Positions 1 to 5,357 of a stretch of 6,115 nt of DNA are shown here, piece after piece (within the stretch, counting starts at the first letter, position 1; each line of letters begins with the position of its first letter). Location: the NCBI GenBank assembly GCA_903952805.1, contig CAJBHN010000451.1, forward strand, positions 1-6,115, written 5' to 3'. The DNA comes from an uncultured Myxococcales bacterium (GTDB taxonomy: Bacteria > Myxococcota > UBA727 > VGSZ01). Under the pieces are notes generated by a model. That model was given only the letters and a program-made list of their open reading frames with translations. It was not told the origin of the DNA and ran no database searches. The position numbers and the translations under genes are program-made.

Positions 1-392
1 TCCTTGTCGGCGACGGTCCAGTGTCGCGCGCGGGCCGTGTAGCGGGTCTGGCCGTCCTCGTCGGCGAAGGTCAGCACCACGGTCATCAAGGGCTTCGACG
101 ACGGCACCCAGGCCTCGGTGTAGGCGTCGGTGAAGACGAGGCGTTCGTCCTGGACGATCTCCAGATACACGCCGCGGTTTTCCATGTCGGTGCCGTCGGG
201 CAGCCGCATGACGATGAGGTTGGCGCCGCCGACGCGGAGGTCGACCTCGACCACCGGGGTGGTGACGGGGGCGGGAGCGAACCATTGCTTCAGCAGTTCG
301 GGCTGGGTCCAGGCCTGAAACAGCTTGGCCCGTGGGGCGTTGATCAAGCGGGTGACAACGAGGTCTCGGTCGTCGGTGACGTGGTCGCTCAT
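1..392 (-). CDS. SRPBCC family protein, AHSA1-like (partial, 3' end outside window)
   Basis: The minus-strand frame opens with MSDHVTDDRDLVVTRLINAP and gives 130 residues before running off the window; family members are usually about 150-165 residues, so the C-terminal helix is probably missing. Residues 10-45 carry the typical AHSA1 opening: a strand with an R-x-I/F-x-A-P motif (RLINAP, 15-20), then LFQAWTQPELLKQWFAP. Later strands read VEVDLRVGG, GVYLEIVQDERLVFT and LTFADEDG, as expected for this helix-grip fold with a hydrophobic ligand cavity. Such proteins bind small hydrophobic ligands or, in the Aha1 lineage, Hsp90; the ligand cannot be inferred here. The start is chosen because AAGGAG sits six bases upstream. 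The frame stays open to another ATG at 527, which would add a 45-residue Arg/Ser-rich extension unlike the family. The family call is firm, the cellular role unknown. Confidence 0.9.
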   Translation of the reverse strand, partial: MSDHVTDDRDLVVTRLINAPRAKLFQAWTQPELLKQWFAPAPVTTPVVEVDLRVGGANLIVMRLPDGTDMENRGVYLEIVQDERLVFTDAYTEAWVPSSKPLMTVVLTFADEDGQTRYTARARHWTVADK

Positions 393-398
393 GCTGGG

Positions 399-404
399 CT
401 CCTT
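399..404 (-). promoter_or_regulatory. Ribosome binding site of the SRPBCC gene
   Basis: AAGGAG on the minus strand, six bases before the ATG at 392. It decides the start against the in-frame upstream ATG at 527, which has no comparable Shine-Dalgarno sequence. Confidence 0.8.
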
Positions 405-500
405 GGCTGCGGAACCGATGGCCTTGTTGCCGTACCGGAGCAACGCCCGTCGACACCCAGGGGACCGCGATGGGCTCCGCGATCGCCTGACAATCCGGGA

Positions 501-522
501 TGACGACGCCTGGTCGAGGTCG
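501..522. repeat. 22-bp dispersed repeat, copy A
   Basis: TGACGACGCCTGG followed by TCGAGGTCG. It matches 1807-1828 at 21 of 22 bases, the only difference being C/T at base 14. Both copies lie upstream of minus-strand reading frames (109 bases before the SRPBCC start here, about 50 before the small ORF there). It could be a shared operator or a coding relic, since both copies translate as D-L-D/N-Q-A-S-S on the minus strand. Function unknown. Confidence 0.5.
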
Positions 523-527
523 GCCAT

Positions 528-548
528 GGTGCCTCTGCATGCCTCTGC
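528..548. repeat. Two-copy 10-bp tandem repeat
   Basis: TGCCTCTGCA followed directly by TGCCTCTGCT, just upstream of repeat copy 1. It is a short slippage-type duplication in non-coding DNA with no evident function. Confidence 0.5.
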
Positions 549-557
549 TTGCCCGTG

Positions 558-662
558 ATCCCGAATGATCATTGAATACTGACCACGTCCAACAGGAGGG
601 CGCGAAGCGCCTCACGAGCGGAGTGAGTGGGAACCACGCCGCCCTGCGAGGGGCAAGGTACA
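558..662 (+). repeat. Multi-hairpin direct repeat, copy 1
   Basis: This segment recurs in the same orientation at 5987-6115. From ATCCCGAATG the first 86 bases align without gaps with two mismatches (568/5997 and 592/6021). Copy 1 then has CTG where copy 2 has 27 bases, after which both share 16 bases ending in GGTACA. It contains successive short hairpins: GGCGC-GAA-GCGCC (599-611), CTCAC-7 nt-GTGAG (611-627), GTGG-GAA-CCAC (627-637) and CCCT-GCG-AGGG (642-652). The left part also has TGATC/GATCA around a 6-nt spacer. The repeat lies between two minus-strand genes and has no convincing coding frame. It could be a dispersed REP-like element, a structured RNA, or a recombination or attachment site. 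Confidence 0.85.
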
Positions 663-721
663 TCCCAGAGCTCTTTGAGCGAGCCCACTCCGTGGGCGAA
701 GATCAAAGAGATCTCGGGATG
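661..721. repeat. Large nested hairpin next to repeat copy 1
   Basis: Outer arms are CATCCC (661-666) and GGGATG (716-721). The middle arms are CTCTTTGA (671-678) and TCAAAGAG (703-710), a perfect 8-bp match. The inner hairpin is GCCCAC-TCC-GTGGGC (683-697). The structure begins where the recognisable repeat ends and stops 15 bases short of the minus-strand stop codon at 737. It has no T-tract, so a canonical Rho-independent terminator is unlikely. It may be part of the repeat element, since copy 2 is cut off exactly where this would begin. Confidence 0.75.
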
Positions 722-736
722 AGGCCCAGCCCGGCG

Positions 737-1468
737 CTACGAGGACACCCCGAGCAGCGTCGCGAGCTCGGCGTCCGACCACTGCCGCCTGGGGCCGCCG
801 AAGGGCAGCAGCATATCCAGGACGATCCGACGCTGGGGTGCTGGCAGTCCCTGGGCGAGTGCCGCCATCCGCGGAAACGCGGCGGTGTGTTCCACCAGCG
901 CGGTTGCGGCCAGCGACGCGAATGTGCCGCCGTCGAGCGCGCCGTCGTCGACCCTTGTCCGTATGCGCTCGAGCCACGCGTCGGTCGGCTCGACAGCCAT
1001 CGCGATAGCGACCGCCGACGCTGTGTCCGACGGGCCGCCGCCGTCGAGCGTCGCGAGGAGCTTGCGGGCTGTGTCGCGGTTGGCACCCACCCAGCCGCTG
1101 CGCCACGCGAGCGCGTCGATGGCGCGACGCTGGAGCTTGGCGCCGAGGGGGCCGGGCCAGCCCCGCAGCGCGGCCTCCGCGAGCGCGGACCACAGGCTGG
1201 GTGTCGGGACGTACTCCACGCCCAGGATTCCGTCGTTCACGACCTCCGCATTGGCGTCCGCGAGGAACTCCCGGAACACCCGCTCCACGACGGGCACCGC
1301 CGTCGGCACGTCCCGGGTGAGGTCGCGCAGCCAGGCGTTGGGACGCTCGTCGACGGGATCATCGCCGCGCCGCGCGCGGGCGTCGTCGAGGGCCTGACGT
1401 ACGAGATCGTCGGGACTCTGGAACACATGTCCGCGCCAGCGGAGCGGCCAGACGCCATCAGGAGCCAA
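737..1468 (-). CDS. Hypothetical protein, probably all-helical (243 aa)
   Basis: A long minus-strand frame with strongly GC-biased third positions and protein-like composition; the frames opposite it give Arg/His/Gly-rich shadows. I do not recognise a family. The protein begins near WPLRWRGHVFQSPDDLVRQA and is rich in Ala, Leu and Arg, with repeated amphipathic stretches such as LVRQALDDARARR, VVERVFREFLADA, LWSALAEAALRGW and IVLDMLLPF, which suggests a helical or HEAT-like fold. No signal peptide, membrane span or metal motif is evident. The start is uncertain. No ATG follows the upstream stop, so the TTG at 1466-1468, giving L-A-P-D-G-V-W-P-L, is used, with only a weak GGGGG-type site before it. 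The frame is open about 13 residues further upstream (S-N-A-Y-G-G-G-F-G), so the true start may lie there or a frameshift may separate it from the overlapping small ORF. That it is a real gene is likely; its function is unknown. Confidence 0.7.
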   Translation of the reverse strand: MAPDGVWPLRWRGHVFQSPDDLVRQALDDARARRGDDPVDERPNAWLRDLTRDVPTAVPVVERVFREFLADANAEVVNDGILGVEYVPTPSLWSALAEAALRGWPGPLGAKLQRRAIDALAWRSGWVGANRDTARKLLATLDGGGPSDTASAVAIAMAVEPTDAWLERIRTRVDDGALDGGTFASLAATALVEHTAAFPRMAALAQGLPAPQRRIVLDMLLPFGGPRRQWSDAELATLLGVSS

Positions 1469-1757
1469 TCCGAAGCCCCCGCCATAAGCGTTTGAAGTCG
1501 GCGTTCTTCAGCCCGTCGACGTGTGAGCTGTCCCGGGGGCCCGCGAGATCGACCGACCTGGGCGCGTACGGCTGCCGCTGGTCTTTTCGCTGCACCGCGT
1601 CTGCCATCGAACAGTCCTGCGACGTGACCCCGGGCCTTTTCAACGCCTGCCCATGTGACGTCGTGCTCACAACGTTGCGGTGCACAACGTTGCGGTGCAC
1701 ATCATCGGCACGGCTGTTCGTCAGCACTGTGAAGTTCTTGGACGTGTGGTCTGCCAT
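1458..1757 (-). CDS. Possible small hypothetical ORF (99 aa) overlapping the downstream gene
   Basis: The minus-strand frame starts MADHTSKNFTVLTN and ends FKRLWRGLRIGS. About 80% of codons end in G or C, which resembles coding DNA, but I know of no family. A second in-frame ATG (at 1607, M-A-D-A-V-Q-R-K-D) has AGGA at a reasonable distance and would give a 49-residue product. The stop overlaps the TTG start of the next gene by 11 bases, which would allow translational coupling. Alternatively this is the 5' part of that gene separated by a frameshift near 1470-1495. Residues 21-30 are a five-residue unit (HRNVV) present twice because of a 15-bp DNA duplication. Coding status is uncertain. Confidence 0.35.
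   Translation of the reverse strand: MADHTSKNFTVLTNSRADDVHRNVVHRNVVSTTSHGQALKRPGVTSQDCSMADAVQRKDQRQPYAPRSVDLAGPRDSSHVDGLKNADFKRLWRGLRIGS
1668..1701. repeat. 15-bp tandem duplication
   Basis: CACAACGTTGCGGTG occurs twice in perfect tandem (1668-1682 and 1683-1697), followed by a partial CACA. Each unit includes the palindrome AACGTT, and the junctions create GTGCAC palindromes. The length is a multiple of three, so the overlapping minus frame keeps its phase. Confidence 0.8.
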
Positions 1758-1806
1758 GGAAGCGCTCTTGTACTGCGTCTCGAGCACTATCGACAGCCGT
1801 CCTTGC

Positions 1807-1828
1807 TGACGACGCCTGGTTGAGGTCG
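1807..1828. repeat. 22-bp dispersed repeat, copy B
   Basis: Matches 501-522 at 21 of 22 bases. It lies in the divergent region between the minus-strand small ORF and the plus-strand DUF2461 gene. The similarity does not extend beyond the 22 bases on either side. Confidence 0.5.
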
Positions 1829-1876
1829 ATCGGGCAGCCCGGCTGGACCACCCGGGACCACGCGCCCCCATCCGGT

Positions 1877-1895
1877 TTGACCGATGAGGTCATCG
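1877..1895 (+). promoter_or_regulatory. Possible promoter/operator of the DUF2461 gene
   Basis: TTGACC (1877-1882) resembles a -35 element and overlaps an inverted repeat, CGATGA-GG-TCATCG (1882-1895), which could bind a dimeric regulator. No good -10 hexamer is found 16-18 bases downstream, so the promoter half of this call is weak. The palindrome is seen directly. Confidence 0.25.
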
Positions 1896-1966
1896 ACGAT
1901 GATGCTGCGCCCGGCCTATCTGGCGTCGCGTCGGTCGCTGACGGCCGCCCCAACGCCAGCTTGATC

Positions 1967-1971
1967 AGGAG
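1967..1971 (+). promoter_or_regulatory. Ribosome binding site of the DUF2461 gene
   Basis: AGGAG five bases before the ATG at 1977. It fixes the start so that the whole repetitive tail is translated, rather than initiation within the domain. Confidence 0.75.
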
Positions 1972-1976
1972 CCACC

Positions 1977-2888
1977 ATGTCCCCGGCCCGCCAGTCACCG
2001 ACCAGCAAAGCGCCCGCGACGAAGGCGCCCGCGACGAAGAAGGCGACCGCGACGAAGAAGGCGCCCGCGACGAAGAAGGCGCCCGCGACGAAGAAGGCGC
2101 CCGCGACGAAGAAGGCGCCCGCGACGAAGAAGGCGACGACGAAGAAGGCGACGACGAAGGCGACGACGAAGGCGACGACGGCGACGGCGAAGAAGGCGAC
2201 CCACATCCACGCGACGACGACGACGGCGAAGCCGTGTTTCGGGGCCGAGGCCCGGGCCTTCATCGGGCAGTTGGCGACACGGCAAGATCGCGACTGGTTC
2301 GCGACGCGCAAGGACGTGTTCAAGACCTTGCTCAGCGACCCGATGCTGGCGCTGCTGTCGTCGCTGGGTCCCCAGGTGCTCGACGATTTCCCGGCCGTTG
2401 AAGACGCTGTGCCCAAGCTGTTTCGCATCTATCGCGACACGCGCTTTGCCAAGGACAAGCGCCCGTTCAAGGAGCATGTCGGCGGCGAACTGTCGTTGGG
2501 GCGGGCGGGTTTTTATGTGCACGTGTCGGCGACGGAACTCTTCGCCGCCGTGGGCCTGTGGCAGATGGAGCCCGACGTGTTGCAGCGCTATCGACGCTGT
2601 CTCGTCGACAACGACGCCATTGGCGATGCCCTGTTGCGCGAGACGACGACGCTGGAAGCCAGGGGCTTTCGCTTGATGAGCATGGGCGAGCTGGCGCGAG
2701 CACCCGCCGGGGTTTCGCCCACGCATCCGCGCATTCATCTGCTCAAGCACAAGGGCTGGGCCATGTCGTTGCCGCTCGACGGCGTCGCCATCGCCTCGCC
2801 ATCGCTGCCGACGGCCATCGCGGCTCGCGTGGTGCAGATGCGTCCGGCGGTGGCCCTGCTCGAAAAAGCATTGGCATGGCGGGCTTGA
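1977..2888 (+). CDS. DUF2461 (TIGR02453-type) protein with N-terminal histone-H1-like tail
   Basis: 303 residues. Residues 1-86 are almost only Lys, Ala, Thr and Pro, built from units such as KAPATK and KATT, like the tails of histone H1 and of some bacterial nucleoid proteins. Residues 87-300 form a DUF2461 domain: an F-x-x-L start followed by DRDWFATRKDVF (103-115), the family signature LFRIYRDTRFAKDKRPFKEH (148-167), a GFYVHVSATELFAAVGLW stretch (178-195) and a C-terminal PRIHLLKHKGWAMSLPL segment. The domain's biochemical role is not established. Standard members are about 210-230 residues with no tail, so the tail accounts for the excess. No signal peptide is seen, so it is probably cytoplasmic. 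The basic tail suggests binding to DNA, RNA or another polyanion, which is inference. The tail DNA is tandemly repeated and may vary in copy number between strains. The gene is transcribed alone and converges on the peroxidase gene. Confidence 0.92.
   Translation: MSPARQSPTSKAPATKAPATKKATATKKAPATKKAPATKKAPATKKAPATKKATTKKATTKATTKATTATAKKATHIHATTTTAKPCFGAEARAFIGQLATRQDRDWFATRKDVFKTLLSDPMLALLSSLGPQVLDDFPAVEDAVPKLFRIYRDTRFAKDKRPFKEHVGGELSLGRAGFYVHVSATELFAAVGLWQMEPDVLQRYRRCLVDNDAIGDALLRETTTLEARGFRLMSMGELARAPAGVSPTHPRIHLLKHKGWAMSLPLDGVAIASPSLPTAIAARVVQMRPAVALLEKALAWRA
2009..2190 (+). repeat. Tandem repeat array encoding the Lys/Ala/Thr/Pro tail
   Basis: An 18-bp unit GCGCCCGCGACGAAGAAG is repeated in near-perfect tandem, preceded by 15-bp and single-substitution variants. 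It passes into 12-bp GCGACGACGAAG units. All unit lengths are multiples of three, so gain or loss keeps the frame while changing tail length. The array also lacks stop codons on the opposite strand, producing spurious hydrophobic antisense frames. Confidence 0.9.
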
Positions 2889-3188
2889 GCCAGCGACGAC
2901 CCCATGGTGAGGGAGAGACCACTGCCCCCAGCCGGCCTCCAGCCGCGGGTCCACTGCTCGGGTGAGGGCCCGGCGGGGCTGTCGTCGTTTGGGGGCCTGT
3001 CGCGGGTCAAGCGCCGTCGACGGCCCCGGCAACGCCCGCGGCGTCGACGGGGCAGCGGGCGCCACAGCTCCCACAGCTCCCATAGTGTCTACATATACCT
3101 ACATCTCCCACAGGGGCCGGACCAGCATATGCTCCCCGTCAGCGCCATCAGCCGCGCCGACGACGGGGAATGAGGGCGCTGGTCCCCG
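2889..3188. other. Convergent intergenic spacer without a supported gene
   Basis: 300 bases between the 3' ends of the DUF2461 and peroxidase genes. It holds a perfect 12-bp palindrome GCCGTCGACGGC (3013-3024), a two-copy 9-bp tandem CCACAGCTC (3062-3079) and a compound inverted repeat at 3113-3187. No T-tract terminator and no convincing coding frame are seen. Confidence 0.6.
3113..3187. terminator. Compound inverted repeat, possible factor-dependent or bidirectional terminator
   Basis: Outer arms are GGACCAGC (3119-3126) and GCTGGTCC (3178-3185), 8 bp. Inner arms are CCCCGTC (3134-3140) and GACGGGG (3162-3168), 7 bp. It lies between convergent genes, one base outside the peroxidase stop, where a terminator is expected, but it lacks a T-run and the loops are long. 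This is position plus structure only. Confidence 0.25.
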
Positions 3189-3680
3189 TCACGCCACCGC
3201 GGGGGGCAGGACCTTGTCGATGGCCGGCATCAGCGACGCAGGCTCATCGCGGGGGCCAAAGCGGGTGACGACCGTGCCGCTGGCGTCGACGAGGAACTTG
3301 GTGAAATTCCACTTGATGGCCTCGGTACCAAGGATGCCGGGCGCTGCCTTCTTGAGGGCCACAAAGAGGGGATGGGCGTTGGCGCCATTGACGTCGATCT
3401 TGCGAAACAGCGGGAAGCTGACGTCGTAGGTGGCGCTGCAGAACTGTTGGATGGCGGCTTCGTCGCCGGGTTCCTGGCGGGCGAATTGGTTGCAGGGAAA
3501 GCCGAGCACGACGAGGCCCCGGTCCTGATAGCGCCGATACAGGGCCTCCAGGCCCGCGTACTGCGGGGTCAAGCCGCAACCGCTGGCGACGTTGACGACG
3601 AGCATGGTCTTGCCGGCGTAGTCGCCGACGCGGCGGGTCTCGCCAGTGATGGGACGAATCTCGATGTCGTACAGGCTCAT
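3189..3680 (-). CDS. Glutathione peroxidase family, Cys-type (probably thioredoxin-dependent)
   Basis: 163 residues, MSLYDIEIRP to VLPPAVA, a full-length thioredoxin-fold peroxidase. It reduces hydrogen peroxide and organic hydroperoxides. The active-site motif NVASGCGLTPQY places the peroxidatic cysteine at 35, where vertebrate enzymes have selenocysteine. FPCNQFARQEPGD (61-73) supplies Gln69, and KWNFTKFLVD (123-132) supplies Trp124 and Asn125, completing the known Cys/Gln/Trp/Asn catalytic set. Cys81 in FCSATYDVSFPLF matches the resolving cysteine of 2-Cys enzymes, which use thioredoxin rather than glutathione; that electron donor is inferred from the family. There is no signal peptide, so it is cytoplasmic. 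The start at 3680 is supported by GGGAG six bases upstream and by homology. The frame is open further upstream, but only through the 9-bp repeat, giving a meaningless His/Arg run. The gene is divergent from DUF1993. Confidence 0.95.
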   Translation of the reverse strand: MSLYDIEIRPITGETRRVGDYAGKTMLVVNVASGCGLTPQYAGLEALYRRYQDRGLVVLGFPCNQFARQEPGDEAAIQQFCSATYDVSFPLFRKIDVNGANAHPLFVALKKAAPGILGTEAIKWNFTKFLVDASGTVVTRFGPRDEPASLMPAIDKVLPPAVA

Positions 3681-3686
3681 GGTGTG

Positions 3687-3691
3687 CTCCC
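3687..3691 (-). promoter_or_regulatory. Ribosome binding site of the peroxidase gene
   Basis: GGGAG on the minus strand, six bases before the ATG at 3680. It separates the true start from the longer frame running through the tandem repeat. Confidence 0.65.
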
Positions 3692-3754
<63 letters not shown>

Positions 3755-4057
3755 GATGGATGGTCGGTCGATCGCATCGACAGAGCCCCGGGTCAACGTT
3801 GCGCATGACCTCGATCCTGGTCTCTCGACGACGATCAGTCGCCATCCAACCATCAGTTCGGTGGTCAAACAGCTCTCCGGTCGTGCCAGCGCAAGCCCGG
3901 CGGGGTCGGCGCGCGGCAGCCTGTGACCGTCGCTGACATCGTCAACCTCGGCACCTCCACCGTCGCCGCTGTCCCCGGTGACTGCGCTTCACCGGTTTGA
4001 TGTGGAGCGCCATACCGAGCGAGGGGCCTCCCCTTGCGATGGGGGAACGCAGTCCGC
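3755..4057. other. Divergent intergenic region, peroxidase / DUF1993
   Basis: About 300 bases that must hold promoters for both genes. I find no convincing sigma70-type -35/-10 pair. On the minus strand TTGACC near 3790 has only a poor -10 partner. A GGGG-CCCC-GGGG arrangement close to the DUF1993 start is annotated separately. No RNA gene or supported ORF is seen. Confidence 0.5.
4022..4046 (+). promoter_or_regulatory. Alternative-pairing GC tract before the DUF1993 gene
   Basis: GGGG (4023-4026), CCCC (4030-4033) and GGGG (4041-4044) lie in series, so the C-tract can pair with either G-tract. The second G-tract is part of GGGGGA, the only purine-rich candidate for ribosome binding. A switch is possible in principle, but stems of four base pairs are short. 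Confidence 0.2.
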
Positions 4058-4069
4058 ATGATGCGCCCC

Positions 4070-4585
4070 ATGAACATCACCATGTACTCAGCTTCCGTCC
4101 CGGTCTTTGTTCGCCAGCTGAAGAGTGCCTCGTCGTGGCTGGACAAGGCTGCTGCCTGGGCCGCCGAGCGCAAGGTCTCGCAGACCACGCTGCTGCGCGA
4201 TCGCCTCGCCCCCGACATGCTGCCCCTCTACGTGCAGTTCTTCATCGCCGCCGACCACGCCAAGGGCTGTGTCTCCCGCCTGTCGGGCGTTGAAGCGCCG
4301 AAGTTTGAAGACGGCGAGCCCGCCGACTTCGCCGCGATCAACGATCGCTTGCACAAGACGCTGGCGTTTGTCGAGAGCGTCGCCGCCGACCAGATCGACG
4401 GCACCGAAGACAAGGCCGTCGTCGTCAAATACCCCGGCGCCGAGCTCAATTTCGACGGCCTTGGCTACCTGACGACCTACGCGATGCCGAACTTCATGTT
4501 CCACGCCACCACGGCCTACGCGATCCTCCGCCACAACGGCGTGCCCCTCGGCAAGCAGGATTTCCTCGTGGGCGGCGGACGCTGA
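4070..4585 (+). CDS. DUF1993 domain-containing protein
   Basis: 171 residues, the usual length for this family. It starts MNITMYSASVPVFVRQLKS, and the family hallmarks follow: LLRDRLAPDMLPLYVQ (42-57), AADHAKGCVSRLSGVEAPKFED (61-82) and, near the C-terminus, the strongly conserved PNFMFHATTAYAILRHNG and PLGKQDF. The fold is expected to be a helical bundle of the DinB-like type. The biochemical function is unknown and no catalytic claim is made. There is no signal peptide, so it is probably cytoplasmic. The start is chosen by homology; ATG codons at 4058 and 4061 would add three or four residues, and the former is better placed relative to GGGGGA at 4041. The gene is monocistronic: a strong terminator follows 34 bases after the stop. 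Confidence 0.93.
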   Translation: MNITMYSASVPVFVRQLKSASSWLDKAAAWAAERKVSQTTLLRDRLAPDMLPLYVQFFIAADHAKGCVSRLSGVEAPKFEDGEPADFAAINDRLHKTLAFVESVAADQIDGTEDKAVVVKYPGAELNFDGLGYLTTYAMPNFMFHATTAYAILRHNGVPLGKQDFLVGGGR

Positions 4586-4619
4586 ACAGCGCCACGCTCC
4601 GCCACGCTGACGTGAGCAC

Positions 4620-4647
4620 GCGGCGCCCGTTGGGCGCCGCTTTTTTT
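4620..4647 (+). terminator. Rho-independent terminator after the DUF1993 gene
   Basis: Perfect 9-bp stem GCGGCGCCC / GGGCGCCGC (4620-4628 and 4632-4640) with a GTT loop, followed by seven T residues (4641-4647). It ends the DUF1993 transcript, so the carbonic anhydrase needs its own promoter in the 53 bases that remain before its start. Confidence 0.95.
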
Positions 4648-4685
4648 GGAGCAGAGCGCCGGCGCTGTGGTCCACGACGGCGCCA

Positions 4686-4694
4686 TGCTATGAA
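4686..4694 (+). promoter_or_regulatory. Possible extended -10 promoter of the carbonic anhydrase
   Basis: TGCTATGAA reads as TG-n-TATGAA, an extended -10 with four of six consensus bases. Transcription would begin about seven bases later, at the GTG start codon (4701). No good -35 is seen. The absence of a Shine-Dalgarno sequence before the GTG agrees with a leaderless mRNA. Confidence 0.35.
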
Positions 4695-4700
4695 GTCCGG

Positions 4701-5357
4701 GTGAGCGACCCACTCGACCGTACCGACCGCACCCTGACCAAAGACGAGCAGCAGCGGCTGCAGCCCGATGAAGTCGTGACGTTGCTGTTTGAAGGCAACG
4801 CCCGCTTCGTCAGCGGCGACGTCACCTCCAGAGACCACCGGGCCCAGGTGCGGGCGGCGGTCAAGGGGCAGTGGCCCAAGGCGGTCATCTTGTCGTGCCT
4901 GGATTCCCGGGTACCCGTCGAGGACGTTTTCGACTGCGGCATCGGCGACCTCTTTGTCGCCCGCGTCGCCGGCAACATCGTCAATGTCGACATGCTGGGC
5001 AGCCTGGAGTTCGCCTGCGCCGTCGCCGGCGCCAAGGTCATCTTCGTGTTGGGCCACGAATACTGCGGTGCTGTCAAGGGAGCCATCGACAAGGTCGAGC
5101 TCGGCAATCTGACGGCGCTGTTGGGCATCATCACGCCGGCGGTCGACGAGGTCGACGAGCTCGACGGCTACGACGGCGCCCGCGTCGCCAGCAACGCCGC
5201 CTTTGTCCACCGCGTCGCGGAGCAGAACGTGCGCCGCAGCGTGCGCCGCATCCGCGAGGAGAGCCCCATTTTGCGGACCCTCGAGGAGACCGGCCAGATC
5301 CGCATCGTCGGCGGCATGTACGACATGGACACCAGCGTGGTCGAACTGCTGACCTGA
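4701..5357 (+). CDS. Beta-class carbonic anhydrase
   Basis: 218 residues, typical for bacterial beta-carbonic anhydrases, which interconvert CO2 and bicarbonate using zinc. The motif SCLDSRVPVEDVFD gives Cys66 plus the Asp68/Arg70 dyad; GHEYCGAVKGAID supplies His119 and Cys122. Together these are the complete Cys2-His zinc site. ARVAGNIVNVDMLGSLEFA (87-105) and the final GGMYDMDTSVVELL are also characteristic. Residues 120-121 are Glu-Tyr where many homologues have Thr-Asp or similar. No signal peptide is present, so it is cytoplasmic and likely serves bicarbonate supply or pH balance. The GTG start is the only sensible one: nearby ATGs at 4685 and 4689 run into stops within two to five codons. 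No Shine-Dalgarno sequence precedes it. The gene is probably monocistronic, with a terminator before it and no clear one after it. Confidence 0.95.
   Translation: MSDPLDRTDRTLTKDEQQRLQPDEVVTLLFEGNARFVSGDVTSRDHRAQVRAAVKGQWPKAVILSCLDSRVPVEDVFDCGIGDLFVARVAGNIVNVDMLGSLEFACAVAGAKVIFVLGHEYCGAVKGAIDKVELGNLTALLGIITPAVDEVDELDGYDGARVASNAAFVHRVAEQNVRRSVRRIREESPILRTLEETGQIRIVGGMYDMDTSVVELLT

Noticed and set aside
558..662. Repeat as an integron attC site or CRISPR repeat
   Set aside because: No GTTRRRY / RYYYAAC core pairs and no integrase gene; only two distant copies with no spacer array, so neither model fits.
572..1495. 307-residue plus-strand frame covering repeat copy 1 and the 737-1468 region
   Set aside because: Arg/His/Gly/Gln-rich composition and no domain; it is the opposite-strand shadow of the minus gene, and its beginning lies within the hairpin repeat.
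1702..1998. 98-residue minus-strand frame across the divergent region
   Set aside because: Overlaps another candidate frame and the DUF2461 start region; no family and no ribosome binding site.
1916..2428. Minus-strand frame with many AFFVAG and VVAF repeats that looks like a membrane protein
   Set aside because: It is the antisense reading of the tandem array encoding the Lys/Ala/Thr tail; the plus frame has a recognised domain and a ribosome binding site.
3013..3024. 12-bp perfect palindrome GCCGTCGACGGC
   Set aside because: Such GC-rich palindromes are expected by chance in this base composition and nothing around it suggests a promoter or operator.
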